DNA of 14,700 bases from JBBRHH01 sp038222915 (lineage in GTDB: Bacteria > Planctomycetota > Phycisphaerae > Tepidisphaerales > Tepidisphaeraceae): NCBI GenBank assembly GCA_038222915.1, contig JBBRHH010000086.1, positions 1 through 14,700 of the forward strand, read 5' to 3'. The translations under genes were made by a program, and so were the position numbers. Below are positions 6,169 to 13,269 of the stretch, piece after piece. Each line of letters begins with the position of its first letter. Position 1 is the first letter of the stretch. Below the pieces are notes generated by a model. It was not told the origin of the DNA and searched no databases. It worked only from the letters and a program-made list of their open reading frames with translations.

Positions 6169-7620
6169 ATGGATCCACGACTTGAACAATTGCAGTTTCA
6201 GACCCGCCGGGCGTTTTTGAAGAACTGTCAGGTGGGGATTGGGGCGCTGGCGTTGTCTTCGCTGCTGGGCGGCGGGAAGGCGATGGCCGAGGAGTCGATT
6301 GCTGATCCGCTTGCCCCGCGGAAGCCGCATTTTGCCGGCAAGGCGAAGCGGGTGATCTATCTGCATTTGACGGGATCGCCCCCGCACCTGGACTTGTATG
6401 ACTACAAGCCGGAATTGGTGAAGCACAACGGTGAATTGTGTCCAGAGTCGGTGATCGCGGGGAAGAAATTTGCGTTTACTTCGGGGACGCCGAGGTTGCT
6501 GGGGACGCCGCGCACTTTTGCGCAATATGGCAAGGGAGGGCTCTGGCTTTCGGATGCGATTCCGCATCTGCATGGGGTGGCGGATGAGATGTGCGTGATC
6601 AAGTCGATGTTTACCGAGCAGTTCAATCATGCGCCGGCGGAGTTGCTTCTGTATACGGGATCGGCGCGGGCCGGGCGGCCTTCGCTGGGGGCTTGGACGA
6701 CTTACGGACTCGGGACGGAGAACCAGAATCTGCCGGGGTTTGTTGTGCTGATCTCAAGCGGCGTGCAGCCCAATGGCGGGAAGAGCTCGTTTGGGAGCGG
6801 GTTTTTGCCGTCGGCATTTCAGGGCGTGCAATGCCGGTCGAAGGGAGATCCGGTCTTGTATGCGGCCGATCCGGCCGGGATGGATCGGGCGATGCGGCGC
6901 GAGAGCCTGGATGCGCTGCGCGACCTGAATGAGATGCAGAGTAAGGAGCTGGGGAATCCGGAGACGCTGACGCGGATCGCGCAGTATGAGCTGGCGTTTC
7001 GCATGCAGACTTCGGTGCCGGAGGTGATGGACATCTCGAAGGAATCGAAGCAGACGCTGGCGGATTATGGTGCGGAGCCGGGCGGATCGGGTTTCGCGAA
7101 CAACTGTCTCCTGGCCCGGCGGCTGGTGGAACAGGGTGTTCGGTATGTGCAACTCTTTGACTGGGGCTGGGATTTTCATGGGACTGGGCCGGGCGAGGAT
7201 ATTCGCGACGGGTTGACGAAGAAGTGTGCGACGGTGGATCGGCCGATTGCGGCGTTGATCCGGGATTTGAAGCAGCGCGGCCTGCTGGAAGATACGCTGA
7301 TTGTCTGTGGCGGCGAATTCGGGCGCACGCCGTTTCGGGAAGGGCGAACGGCCGGCGGCGGTGTGCTCGGGCGCGACCATTATCCGGATTGTTATTCGAT
7401 GTGGATGGCAGGCGGCGGGATCAAGGGCGGATTCTCTTACGGGGAGTCGGATGAGCTTGGGTTCTCGATCGCGAAGGACAAGGTTCATATCCATGATCTG
7501 CAGGCGACTATTTTGAACCAGCTTGGATTCGATCACACGCGGTTGACTTACCGGTTTCAGGGGCGGGATTATCGGTTGACCGATGTGCATGGAAGTGTCG
7601 TGAAGAGCATTCTGGCCTGA
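6169..7620 (+). CDS. DUF1501 family exported protein (Tat signal)
   Basis: 483 residues, a normal length for DUF1501 (PF07394). A twin-arginine motif TRRAFLKN (about 12-19) and a short hydrophobic stretch precede an AMAEE cleavage region near residue 42, so Tat export is likely. Family landmarks in order are HLTGSPPHLDLYDYKP, NHAPAELLLYTGSARAGRPS, LFDWGWDFHGT, GGEFGRTPF, GRDHYPDCYSMWMAGGGIKGG and a closing FQGRDYRLTDVHG. As I recall, the family has an alkaline-phosphatase-like fold; the GEFGRTP and GRDH motifs look like metal or active-site surroundings, but no reaction is established. It lies 28 bases after the PSCyt1/DUF1553 gene on the same strand and the two are surely co-transcribed, the arrangement seen across Planctomycetota. 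It parallels the DUF1592-type/DUF1552 pair at the left of the window. Confidence 0.92.
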   Translation: MDPRLEQLQFQTRRAFLKNCQVGIGALALSSLLGGGKAMAEESIADPLAPRKPHFAGKAKRVIYLHLTGSPPHLDLYDYKPELVKHNGELCPESVIAGKKFAFTSGTPRLLGTPRTFAQYGKGGLWLSDAIPHLHGVADEMCVIKSMFTEQFNHAPAELLLYTGSARAGRPSLGAWTTYGLGTENQNLPGFVVLISSGVQPNGGKSSFGSGFLPSAFQGVQCRSKGDPVLYAADPAGMDRAMRRESLDALRDLNEMQSKELGNPETLTRIAQYELAFRMQTSVPEVMDISKESKQTLADYGAEPGGSGFANNCLLARRLVEQGVRYVQLFDWGWDFHGTGPGEDIRDGLTKKCATVDRPIAALIRDLKQRGLLEDTLIVCGGEFGRTPFREGRTAGGGVLGRDHYPDCYSMWMAGGGIKGGFSYGESDELGFSIAKDKVHIHDLQATILNQLGFDHTRLTYRFQGRDYRLTDVHGSVVKSILA

Positions 7621-7720
7621 GGGTTCACGGGGGTGGGGGCGGTTGATCGGGTGTGCTTCTGGCTGTCTGATAGTGGTTGACTGTAGGCGGGATGTGCCCC
7701 GCGTTTGTTTTATCACTGTC

Positions 7721-7724
7721 AGGA
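7721..7724 (+). promoter_or_regulatory. Ribosome binding site that fixes the pentapeptide protein start
   Basis: AGGA lies 8 bases before ATG 7733. It supports 7733 over the in-frame upstream start at 7643, whose extra 30 residues look unlike a protein N-terminus. Confidence 0.6.
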
Positions 7725-7732
7725 ACAAGACC

Positions 7733-8539
7733 ATGCCTTTTGTTTACAAACATCGGCGGCCGCCGGAGCCGTGGCAGCAGTTCAGGAAGTCGGCGCTGCA
7801 TGCTTATCTGGTGCCGCTGTATTACGCGAACTGGATTGGGGAGTGGGTGGCGTACTCGCTGGGGAAGTGGTCGGTGTTTGAGGTGCTGGAGTATGTGGGG
7901 AGTTTTTCGATTCTTATCGCGGTGATCTTTTACTTCGCGGATGCGGGGGATCGGCTGAAGCAGAAGCATTATCAGGCGTGGCAGGTGATCAATACCGCGC
8001 AGGGGAAAGGTGGGAATGGAGGCCGGGTCGAGGCGCTGCAGGAATTGAATGAGGACCACATCTCGCTGGTGGGCGTGGATGTTTCGGATGCTTATTTACA
8101 GGATCTGAAGCTGGTGGATGCGGATCTGCGGCGATCGGAGATGCGCGGGGCGGATCTGCGGCATGCGGTTTTGCGCAAGGCGGATCTGGAGGGGGCGAAC
8201 CTGCGCTCGGCTAATCTTCGGAACGCACAGTTGTCGTCGGCGAAGTTGCTGGATGCGAATCTGTTTGACGCGGATTTGACCGGGGCAAAACTGGACTCGG
8301 CCAATCTGAATGGCGCCAATCTCGAGCGGGCGGATTTAAGACAGGTGGATCTTCGCGATGTGCGCGACTGGAAGCTGATCAAGTCGATCCGGCTGGCGAA
8401 TATTCATGGAGTCTTGTCTGCTCCAGACGGGTTTGTGGCTTGGGCGAAGGAGCGTGGAGCGGTGGATCTGGCCGAGGATTCGCAGTGGGATAAGGTGCTG
8501 TCGGTCGAAGCGTCGACTCAGCCTGCTTCTGGAAAATGA
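7733..8539 (+). CDS. Membrane-anchored pentapeptide-repeat protein
   Basis: 268 residues. An aromatic-rich N-terminus (about 1-50, with W14, W34, W38, W46) leads into one clear membrane helix (about 51-69, VLEYVGSFSILIAVIFYF). A juxtamembrane block, KQKHYQAWQVINTAQGKGG then GRVEALQELN (about 77-106), resembles a block I recall ahead of pentapeptide domains in related membrane proteins. About 20 A(D/N)LxX repeats (about 110-210) should form a right-handed quadrilateral beta-helix. The tail (about 211-268) is mixed and ends in an ASTQPASGK tag. Its function is unknown; such repeats are protein-binding scaffolds. It lies 112 bases after the DUF1501 gene, possibly in the same transcript, and is convergent with sorB with only 14 bases between stops. 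Confidence 0.85.
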   Translation: MPFVYKHRRPPEPWQQFRKSALHAYLVPLYYANWIGEWVAYSLGKWSVFEVLEYVGSFSILIAVIFYFADAGDRLKQKHYQAWQVINTAQGKGGNGGRVEALQELNEDHISLVGVDVSDAYLQDLKLVDADLRRSEMRGADLRHAVLRKADLEGANLRSANLRNAQLSSAKLLDANLFDADLTGAKLDSANLNGANLERADLRQVDLRDVRDWKLIKSIRLANIHGVLSAPDGFVAWAKERGAVDLAEDSQWDKVLSVEASTQPASGK

Positions 8540-8553
8540 CCGGCCGGCGCGGT

Positions 8554-8940
8554 TCATGGTTTGGTTGCGGGCTGGGTGGCCGCGCCGCGGATGGATACGA
8601 GGTATCCGACGATGTCTTTTGCCTGGTCGTCGGTTACCTGGGCGCCGTAAGTCTTTTTCATTTTCTGGACTTCGTTGGTCCAGGCTTCCTGCGAGAACGG
8701 GGGCTGCTGGGTGATGTAGCGCGGGGTGTGGCAGAGAACGCAGGCGAGTTCGACGGTTTCTTTGCCTGGGCCGGCGGGCAGGTCGACGCTTATTGCCGGC
8801 AGGGTGATGGAATGAATGGTGTTGGTGGGGGGGGCCGTGGCTTGGGGAGTATCTGACTTCTTCGAGACCTGAGCGCTTTGGCAGGAGAGGCCGGCGATCA
8901 ATGACATCGCGAGCAACAGTGTTGGCAGTGTGTTATTCAT
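8554..8940 (-). CDS. sorB: Sulfite:cytochrome c oxidoreductase, cytochrome c subunit (SorB-like)
   Basis: 128 residues. An N-terminal hydrophobic segment ends at C20 (AGLSC), an imperfect lipobox, so it may be a lipoprotein; otherwise it is secreted. A Thr/Pro-rich linker (about 24-48) leads to a small monohaem cytochrome c domain with C67-V-L-C70-H71 and a probable axial Met at M94 (QKMKKTYGA). The spacing and the CxLCHTPRYITQQPP pattern match SorB-type subunits. It accepts electrons from the molybdenum centre of SorA in the periplasm and passes them to a soluble cytochrome c. It ends in an AATQPATKP tag. It lies 30 bases downstream of sorA on the same strand, forming a sorAB operon. A purine run (AAAGAGAA) about 7 bases before the ATG is the likely ribosome site. 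Confidence 0.85.
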   Translation of the reverse strand: MNNTLPTLLLAMSLIAGLSCQSAQVSKKSDTPQATAPPTNTIHSITLPAISVDLPAGPGKETVELACVLCHTPRYITQQPPFSQEAWTNEVQKMKKTYGAQVTDDQAKDIVGYLVSIRGAATQPATKP

Positions 8941-8970
8941 TGGAAGTTCTCTTTTTGATCTACTTGTAGC

Positions 8971-10209
8971 TCAGCGGACTTCGACGGTGATGGACTCGAT
9001 AACGTTGCGGGCGTAGCCGCTGCGATTCCATTGGGCGGTAGTCTGGGTTTCGCCGGCGGCGTTGGTGGCGCGGGACATCAGCTTGAATTGGCCGGCGGCG
9101 GGGTTCCAGGAGTAGCGCCAGCGCCGCCAGGAGTATTTGCCGAGCTCCGGGTCCAGTTTTGCTTCGGACCAGGTTTGGCCGGCGTCGGTGGAGACTTCGA
9201 CTTTTTTGATGCCTTTGCCCGAGTCCAGGGCGAGGCCTTCGACTTCGAAGGGTTTGCCGGATTGGATCTGGTCGGCGGGGTCAGGGCGGACGAAGAGCGA
9301 GCGGACGGTCATGCGATTGATGGGGATGGTTTCCTTGGCGAGCTCTTTGGGCGATTCATTGCAATCGGGATTGGCGGGGACGCGATAGGCCTTGTCCATC
9401 CAGAAGCTGACGAACTTTTCGGAGAGGACGTTGATGTCGGTGAGCGATTTGATCCAGTAGGTTCCGAACCAGCCGGGGACGATGAGGCGGAGAGGGAAGC
9501 CGTTGAGCATCGGGAGGGGCTGGCCATTCATTTCGTAGGCGACCATGACTTCGCCGTCGTTGGCGTGGTCGAAGGAGAGGGATTTGGCGAAGGGCTGGAT
9601 GGCGGGAACGGGAGGAGTGTCGAGACCCTGGAAGCTGATTTCGAGTGCGCCGGATTTGGGTTTAGCCTTGGCGAGGAGGTCGCGGAGTCGGACGCCCGTC
9701 CAGCGGGCGTTGCCGATTGCGCCGTTGCCCCATTGGCCGCCGAGGACGCGGGGCTGGAAAAGGCTGCGCGAGTTGCCGGAGCATTGGTTGACGGCGATGA
9801 GGGAGAATTTTTCGAAGTCCTTTTTCAGGTTATCGACGGAGAGGCTGAGGGGCTGATCGACGTGGCCTCGGAGTGCGAGGCGGAAGGTGGCGGTGTCGAC
9901 CGTGGTGGGGACGCCGCTGAGGTGCCAGCGGACGAAGAAGGCGTCGTTGGGGGTGAGGTCTTCGTGGAAGTATTTGAGCGGGGTTTCGAGATTGGGCGGG
10001 CGGTCGGAGAGGAGGATAAGGTCGGTTTTTTCGGGGAATTTTACGAGATCGAGGGAGGGTTGGGAGGTGACGCGCAGGTAAGTGTCGTGGACATGGAACT
10101 CGGCGCGGGCGAGGTGCGGGAGGAGGAAGCCGGCCGCCGTGGTGGCGGCGATGCCGCGAAGGAAGTCGCGGCGTTGGAACTGGGCACATGGTTGATGGGG
10201 CTGCTGCAT
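8971..10209 (-). CDS. sorA: Sulfite:cytochrome c oxidoreductase, molybdopterin subunit (SorA-like)
   Basis: 412 residues. A twin-arginine motif QRRDFLRG (12-19) and a hydrophobic run ending LARA (about 33-36) give Tat export, as expected for a cofactor-loaded enzyme. The Oxidored_molyb domain (about 65-270) has the molybdenum-ligand C143 in NQCSGNSRS, and the Mo-co dimerisation domain follows (about 290-412). Residues R94, H96, C143, R148 and Y275 fall at a constant offset of 39 from the SorA active-site residues I recall for Starkeya novella (R55, H57, C104, R109, Y236), so the site looks complete. It oxidises periplasmic sulfite to sulfate and hands electrons to SorB. The ATG at 10209 is chosen because GGAGG stands 4 bases before it and the Tat signal then begins normally; an open frame extends upstream to 10305 without a plausible start. 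Confidence 0.92.
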   Translation of the reverse strand: MQQPHQPCAQFQRRDFLRGIAATTAAGFLLPHLARAEFHVHDTYLRVTSQPSLDLVKFPEKTDLILLSDRPPNLETPLKYFHEDLTPNDAFFVRWHLSGVPTTVDTATFRLALRGHVDQPLSLSVDNLKKDFEKFSLIAVNQCSGNSRSLFQPRVLGGQWGNGAIGNARWTGVRLRDLLAKAKPKSGALEISFQGLDTPPVPAIQPFAKSLSFDHANDGEVMVAYEMNGQPLPMLNGFPLRLIVPGWFGTYWIKSLTDINVLSEKFVSFWMDKAYRVPANPDCNESPKELAKETIPINRMTVRSLFVRPDPADQIQSGKPFEVEGLALDSGKGIKKVEVSTDAGQTWSEAKLDPELGKYSWRRWRYSWNPAAGQFKLMSRATNAAGETQTTAQWNRSGYARNVIESITVEVR

Positions 10210-10213
10210 CGGG

Positions 10214-10218
10214 CCTCC
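10214..10218 (-). promoter_or_regulatory. Ribosome binding site of sorA
   Basis: On the minus strand GGAGG lies 4 bases before ATG 10209. It decides between this start and the 32-codon longer open frame. The rest of the 175-base divergent gap (10210-10384) shows no convincing promoter and contains the compositional switch near 10300. Confidence 0.6.
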
Positions 10219-10384
10219 GTGAAGTTGTGTGTTAAAGCAAGAGTCTACGGGTTGGAAGGGAAATGGAAATGATTGAAGTGGGTTAGCGATTGGAAAGCCG
10301 ACCACAAACTCCCAAAAGCCCCCTCAACAAATTCCCTCCAATAATAATCGCCGCGTCCAATCCCCTCGTCGATAATCGCGACCA

Positions 10385-10759
10385 ATGTACTTCGGCCCTG
10401 ACAACAACCCAGACGACGACGTAGACATCCCGCCCCAGGGCCCCATCTCAAAATGGCTGGTGGGAATAGCGGCCCCAGTCGCCATCCTCATCTACGCCAT
10501 CAACATCCTCCTCACCAACCACGGCATCTTCTACGGCAACTACGGCCAGCAATATGGTCAGATGGAAGTCACCGGCCCAACCGCCAAAGCCCTAGGCCTC
10601 GCCGCCCTCAGCCTCGCCATCTTCCTCCACTGCCACTACTTCTGGGGCAACATCTACCACCTCTCCGCCGCCGCGGTCCTCGGAAAAATCCTAAGCCTCA
10701 CCACCTTCATCGCCAGCGCCGGTTATCTGATCTGCCACATCGCAATTTGGGGACGTTAA
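10385..10759 (+). CDS. Small integral membrane protein of unknown function
   Basis: 124 residues; I do not recognise the family. An acidic N-terminus (PDNNPDDDVDIPP) precedes three probable membrane helices: about 24-44 (WLVGIAAPVAILIYAINILL), about 67-90 (a LGLAALSLAIFLHCHYFWG-type run) and about 94-121 (an AAAVLGKILSLTTF...YLICHIAIW run). The second contains a HCHYFWGN patch with two histidines and a cysteine that could bind a metal or haem, though this is speculative. It is divergent from sorA. No ribosome site is evident before ATG 10385. The hydrophobic pattern and sensible codon use make it a real gene, and the overlapping long frame that continues to 13101 is the shadow in this stretch. 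Confidence 0.7.
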   Translation: MYFGPDNNPDDDVDIPPQGPISKWLVGIAAPVAILIYAINILLTNHGIFYGNYGQQYGQMEVTGPTAKALGLAALSLAIFLHCHYFWGNIYHLSAAAVLGKILSLTTFIASAGYLICHIAIWGR

Positions 10760-10896
10760 CCGATGAAAAACCTGACATTCTTCGCGTGAACGTCGTCCCG
10801 TCCCAGGTTCACAGAGATCGAGGCAATCTGAGCTTCCCCCTCACCCCATTTCCCGCTACGTTCCCGACCGCAACCTCAACCCGAAAAAGGAACACC

Positions 10897-13101
10897 ATGC
10901 CCATCCACCCACTCTCTCGTTGCCACCTCCCTCTCCTCACCCTCTTGGCGCTCACATCCACCACCCAATCCGCCCCAAAAATCTTCTGGGCCTCCGACCC
11001 CGTCCGCCCCAACGAAACCATCATGCTCGCCGGCAGCGATCTCGCCGCCCCCAACACCACCGTCGAACTCTCCCGCCTCGACGACCCCAATCCCACTACT
11101 CCGGCCGCACTCAAAGTTGCGCAATGGACCAAAATCCCCACCCTCCAATCCACTGACCAATCCTTAAAATTCGCTGTCCCCGCCGACTGGAAAATGGGCG
11201 TCTACGCCTGCCGCGTCAATTCAAATGATGCCGAAACCGAGGCCGTCCTCATCAACCGCCCGGACCCCTGGTGGCTTCAGGGCGACGAAGGCGAATCCGC
11301 CACGCCCGGCGGCTGGCTCGCCGTCATGGGCAAATCCCTCAACTTCGGCCAGCACTCCATCCTCCGCCTCGAACCCGAGCAGGGGGAACCGATCCTCCTT
11401 CAACCCAAATCCGCCGACTGCTACGCCCTCCGCTTCCAACTCTCCCCCGACACGAAGCCCGGCCAATACACCGCCCGCATCCACAACGGCCTCGGCGGTG
11501 ACGCCGCCTGGCGCATCGCTGGCACAATCCAAATCAAACCCGCCCCAACAATCCCGCCCGAAATCTTCAGCGTCCTCGAAACCGCAGGCCCCGACGCCGC
11601 CAAAAAGATGCACGACTCCCTCATCAAATACAACCAGCCCGTCGATTGCACCGAGTCGATCCTCGCCGCGATTAAGAAGGCCAAAGACAACAATGGCGGC
11701 ACCGTCTTCTTTCCCGCCGGCCGATATACCATGAAGGCTCCCATCGTTGTCCCCGACCACACCGTCCTCAAAGGCGAAGGCGAAGGCGTCGTCACCCTCT
11801 GGTGGGGGGCCGGCCACTTCAACCTCGACGGCGGCGGCGACCAGGGCCGCGCCAAAATCGAAGAACCCAAGCCGCCCCAGACACTCATCTACGGCGCAGA
11901 CTTCAGCCTCGAAAACATGAGCCTCTATCTCCCCCTCGAATATCAGCAGGGTATCGTCGCCGACAAGCGCCTCCGCATGAACCACGTCCGCACCCGCATC
12001 GACCACTACTGGCTCCAGCAGGGCCGCGGCAACGGCACCGTCGTCCGCATGGGACGCAATGGCCAGCTCACCGACTGCGACATCCTCGCCAAAGGCGAAG
12101 CCGTCGTCCCCGGCCCATACTGCCTCCTTTCCAAAAACCGCATCATGTCCAACAAGGTCAACACCCCCATGGGCAGCGCCCGCAACGTCATCATCGAAGA
12201 CAACCAGATGGTCAGCATGGACCCCACCGCCTATCAAAACATCGCCGGCGTCGGCCGAAATATTTACTACGCCCACAACCGCCACGAAGCCCTCTACGCC
12301 CAGCAGTCCGACTACTCCTTCACCTTCGACGCCGGAACCGGCGCCTACATCGGCAAGGCCGAAGCACAGGCCACCAAGATTACCCTCGCCGATGACCCCA
12401 CCTTCCCCAAATGGGCCGTAGAAAAAAGCGACCTCTGGAACCACTCCGCCGTCTGCATCCTCGCGGGCAAAGGGGCAGGTCAATGGCGCGATGTCACCTC
12501 CCACGAAGGCCGCAACTGGGAAGTCGACCGCCCCTTCGACACTCTCCCCGACGCCACCTCCACCCTCTCCATCGTCCCGTTCAATGGCCGCGTCCTCGTC
12601 ATCGCCAATCGCTTCGAAGACGCCAACTGGGTCAACGCCGGCTACGGCACCTCCATCGACGTCGTCTACGCCAACAACGACATCTACCGCACCGCCAACG
12701 TCATGAATTACGGCGTCCGCACCGCCGAATTCTTCGAACCCTCCTGGTACGTCCAGTATTTCGACAACAACATCAACGAAGGCCTCACCGGCGTCGGCTC
12801 AAACGGCGACGGCCGAAAAGACGGCCGCTACACCGGCCCCCTAACCCGCTTCGCCATCCACCGCCGGCAAAATATTTCCGCCGATAACAGCGGCTACCTC
12901 TACATGAATGGCAACATCGTCGACGGCATCATCGAAGCTTGCACCCTCCACCACCCCTCCAGCACTATTAAAATCGACGCCCCCGCCACCGCCATCTTGC
13001 TGCGCAACAACAGTTTCAGTGAAAAAGCCCCCATCAGATACACCGGCAGCGGCCTCAAGGACGCCCTCATTCTTCCAGCCCCCGCAGAATCCCAAAAATG
13101 A
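10897..13101 (+). CDS. Secreted parallel beta-helix (pectate-lyase-3-like) protein with N-terminal Ig-like domains
   Basis: 734 residues. A Sec signal (LPLLTLLALTSTTQSA, about 11-26) is followed by two IPT/TIG-like beta-sandwich regions (about 27-110 and 125-220: ETIMLAGSDL..., then GGWLAVMGKSLNFG... and GQYTARIHNGLGG). From about 250 a pectate_lyase_3-like beta-helix begins with the typical SILAAIKKAKDNNGGTVFFPAGRYTM opening (split here as SILAAIKKAKDNNGG and TVFFPAGRYTM) and continues with Asn-rich rungs to the end. It probably binds or cleaves an extracellular polysaccharide; no catalytic residues can be assigned. AAGGA (about 10887-10891) stands 5 bases before ATG 10897, and the signal peptide starts there, so the long upstream extension of this frame to 10453 is rejected. 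Its upstream neighbour is the small membrane protein, 137 bases away. Confidence 0.85.
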   Translation: MPIHPLSRCHLPLLTLLALTSTTQSAPKIFWASDPVRPNETIMLAGSDLAAPNTTVELSRLDDPNPTTPAALKVAQWTKIPTLQSTDQSLKFAVPADWKMGVYACRVNSNDAETEAVLINRPDPWWLQGDEGESATPGGWLAVMGKSLNFGQHSILRLEPEQGEPILLQPKSADCYALRFQLSPDTKPGQYTARIHNGLGGDAAWRIAGTIQIKPAPTIPPEIFSVLETAGPDAAKKMHDSLIKYNQPVDCTESILAAIKKAKDNNGGTVFFPAGRYTMKAPIVVPDHTVLKGEGEGVVTLWWGAGHFNLDGGGDQGRAKIEEPKPPQTLIYGADFSLENMSLYLPLEYQQGIVADKRLRMNHVRTRIDHYWLQQGRGNGTVVRMGRNGQLTDCDILAKGEAVVPGPYCLLSKNRIMSNKVNTPMGSARNVIIEDNQMVSMDPTAYQNIAGVGRNIYYAHNRHEALYAQQSDYSFTFDAGTGAYIGKAEAQATKITLADDPTFPKWAVEKSDLWNHSAVCILAGKGAGQWRDVTSHEGRNWEVDRPFDTLPDATSTLSIVPFNGRVLVIANRFEDANWVNAGYGTSIDVVYANNDIYRTANVMNYGVRTAEFFEPSWYVQYFDNNINEGLTGVGSNGDGRKDGRYTGPLTRFAIHRRQNISADNSGYLYMNGNIVDGIIEACTLHHPSSTIKIDAPATAILLRNNSFSEKAPIRYTGSGLKDALILPAPAESQK

Positions 13102-13212
13102 GAATTCCCTAAGCCATGTGAGCGCCCATTAGGTGGACTTCTGACCCCTGAGTCCGAAAAAATCCCTAGAAAAACTGCAAAACGGGCTGCCCCAATGTCG
13201 ACTGTTAAGATA

Positions 13213-13257
13213 ATGCCGCAGAAATGCGACCAAATGCGTCACGTCGAATTCACGCAT
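13213..13257 (+). promoter_or_regulatory. Phased ATGC boxes upstream of the second pentapeptide gene (possible operator)
   Basis: ATGC occurs at 13213, 13224 and 13234, 10-11 bases apart; the last two are embedded in AAATGCGAC and AAATGCGTC. The reverse form ACGCAT is at 13252-13257, immediately before the ribosome site. Repeated half-sites one helical turn apart can be bound by a regulator, but the motif is short and this may be chance. Confidence 0.25.
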
Positions 13258-13258
13258 C

Positions 13259-13262
13259 GGAG
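13259..13262 (+). promoter_or_regulatory. Ribosome binding site that fixes the second pentapeptide protein start
   Basis: GGAG lies 7 bases before ATG 13270. It favours 13270 over the upstream in-frame ATGs at 13195, 13213 and 13234, which have no such site. Confidence 0.55.
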
Positions 13263-13269
13263 TTGTAAA

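Larger units (their letters stand above)
2540..10300. other. Block of reversed strand composition (candidate inverted or inserted segment)
   Basis: Hand counts on the + strand per 60 bases: C29/G12 at 361, C27/G7 at 1741 (inside a minus-strand gene), G22/C15 at 3241, G26/C11 at 9481 (inside minus-strand sorA), G22/C11 at 10201, C24/G7 at 10321 and C24/G14 at 11941. The right switch is sharp: 10261-10300 has G14/C3 and 10301-10320 has C9/G1. The sign does not depend on gene direction, so it reflects the DNA strand, not coding bias. Both switches fall between genes. The simplest reading is a segment inverted, or inserted in opposite orientation, relative to its surroundings. Confidence 0.6.

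Noticed and set aside
8110..8345. Repetitive GCGGATCTG-like units that could suggest a DNA repeat array
   Set aside because: They are the codon-level reflection of the A(D/N)LxX pentapeptide repeats in the protein, with no spacers or CRISPR-like structure.
8965..8976. GTAGCTCAG-like sequence recalling a tRNA D-arm
   Set aside because: No acceptor stem, anticodon arm or T-loop can be folded around it, and it overlaps the sorA stop.
9031..10272. Plus-strand open frame opposite sorA
   Set aside because: Shadow of a recognisable SorA with a complete active site.
10786..10812. GTGAAC-N15-GTTCAC inverted repeat upstream of the beta-helix gene
   Set aside because: Six-base arms with a free loop length are expected by chance dozens of times in a window of this size; there is no supporting context.
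10453..10896. Upstream extension of the beta-helix gene, giving an 882-residue open frame
   Set aside because: The stretch overlaps the small membrane protein in another frame, encodes low-complexity Pro/Arg/His sequence, and the real start at 10897 has a ribosome site and signal peptide.
11221..12504. Minus-strand open frame opposite the beta-helix gene
   Set aside because: Gly/Val/Asp-rich antisense frame; the opposite strand encodes a coherent secreted protein.
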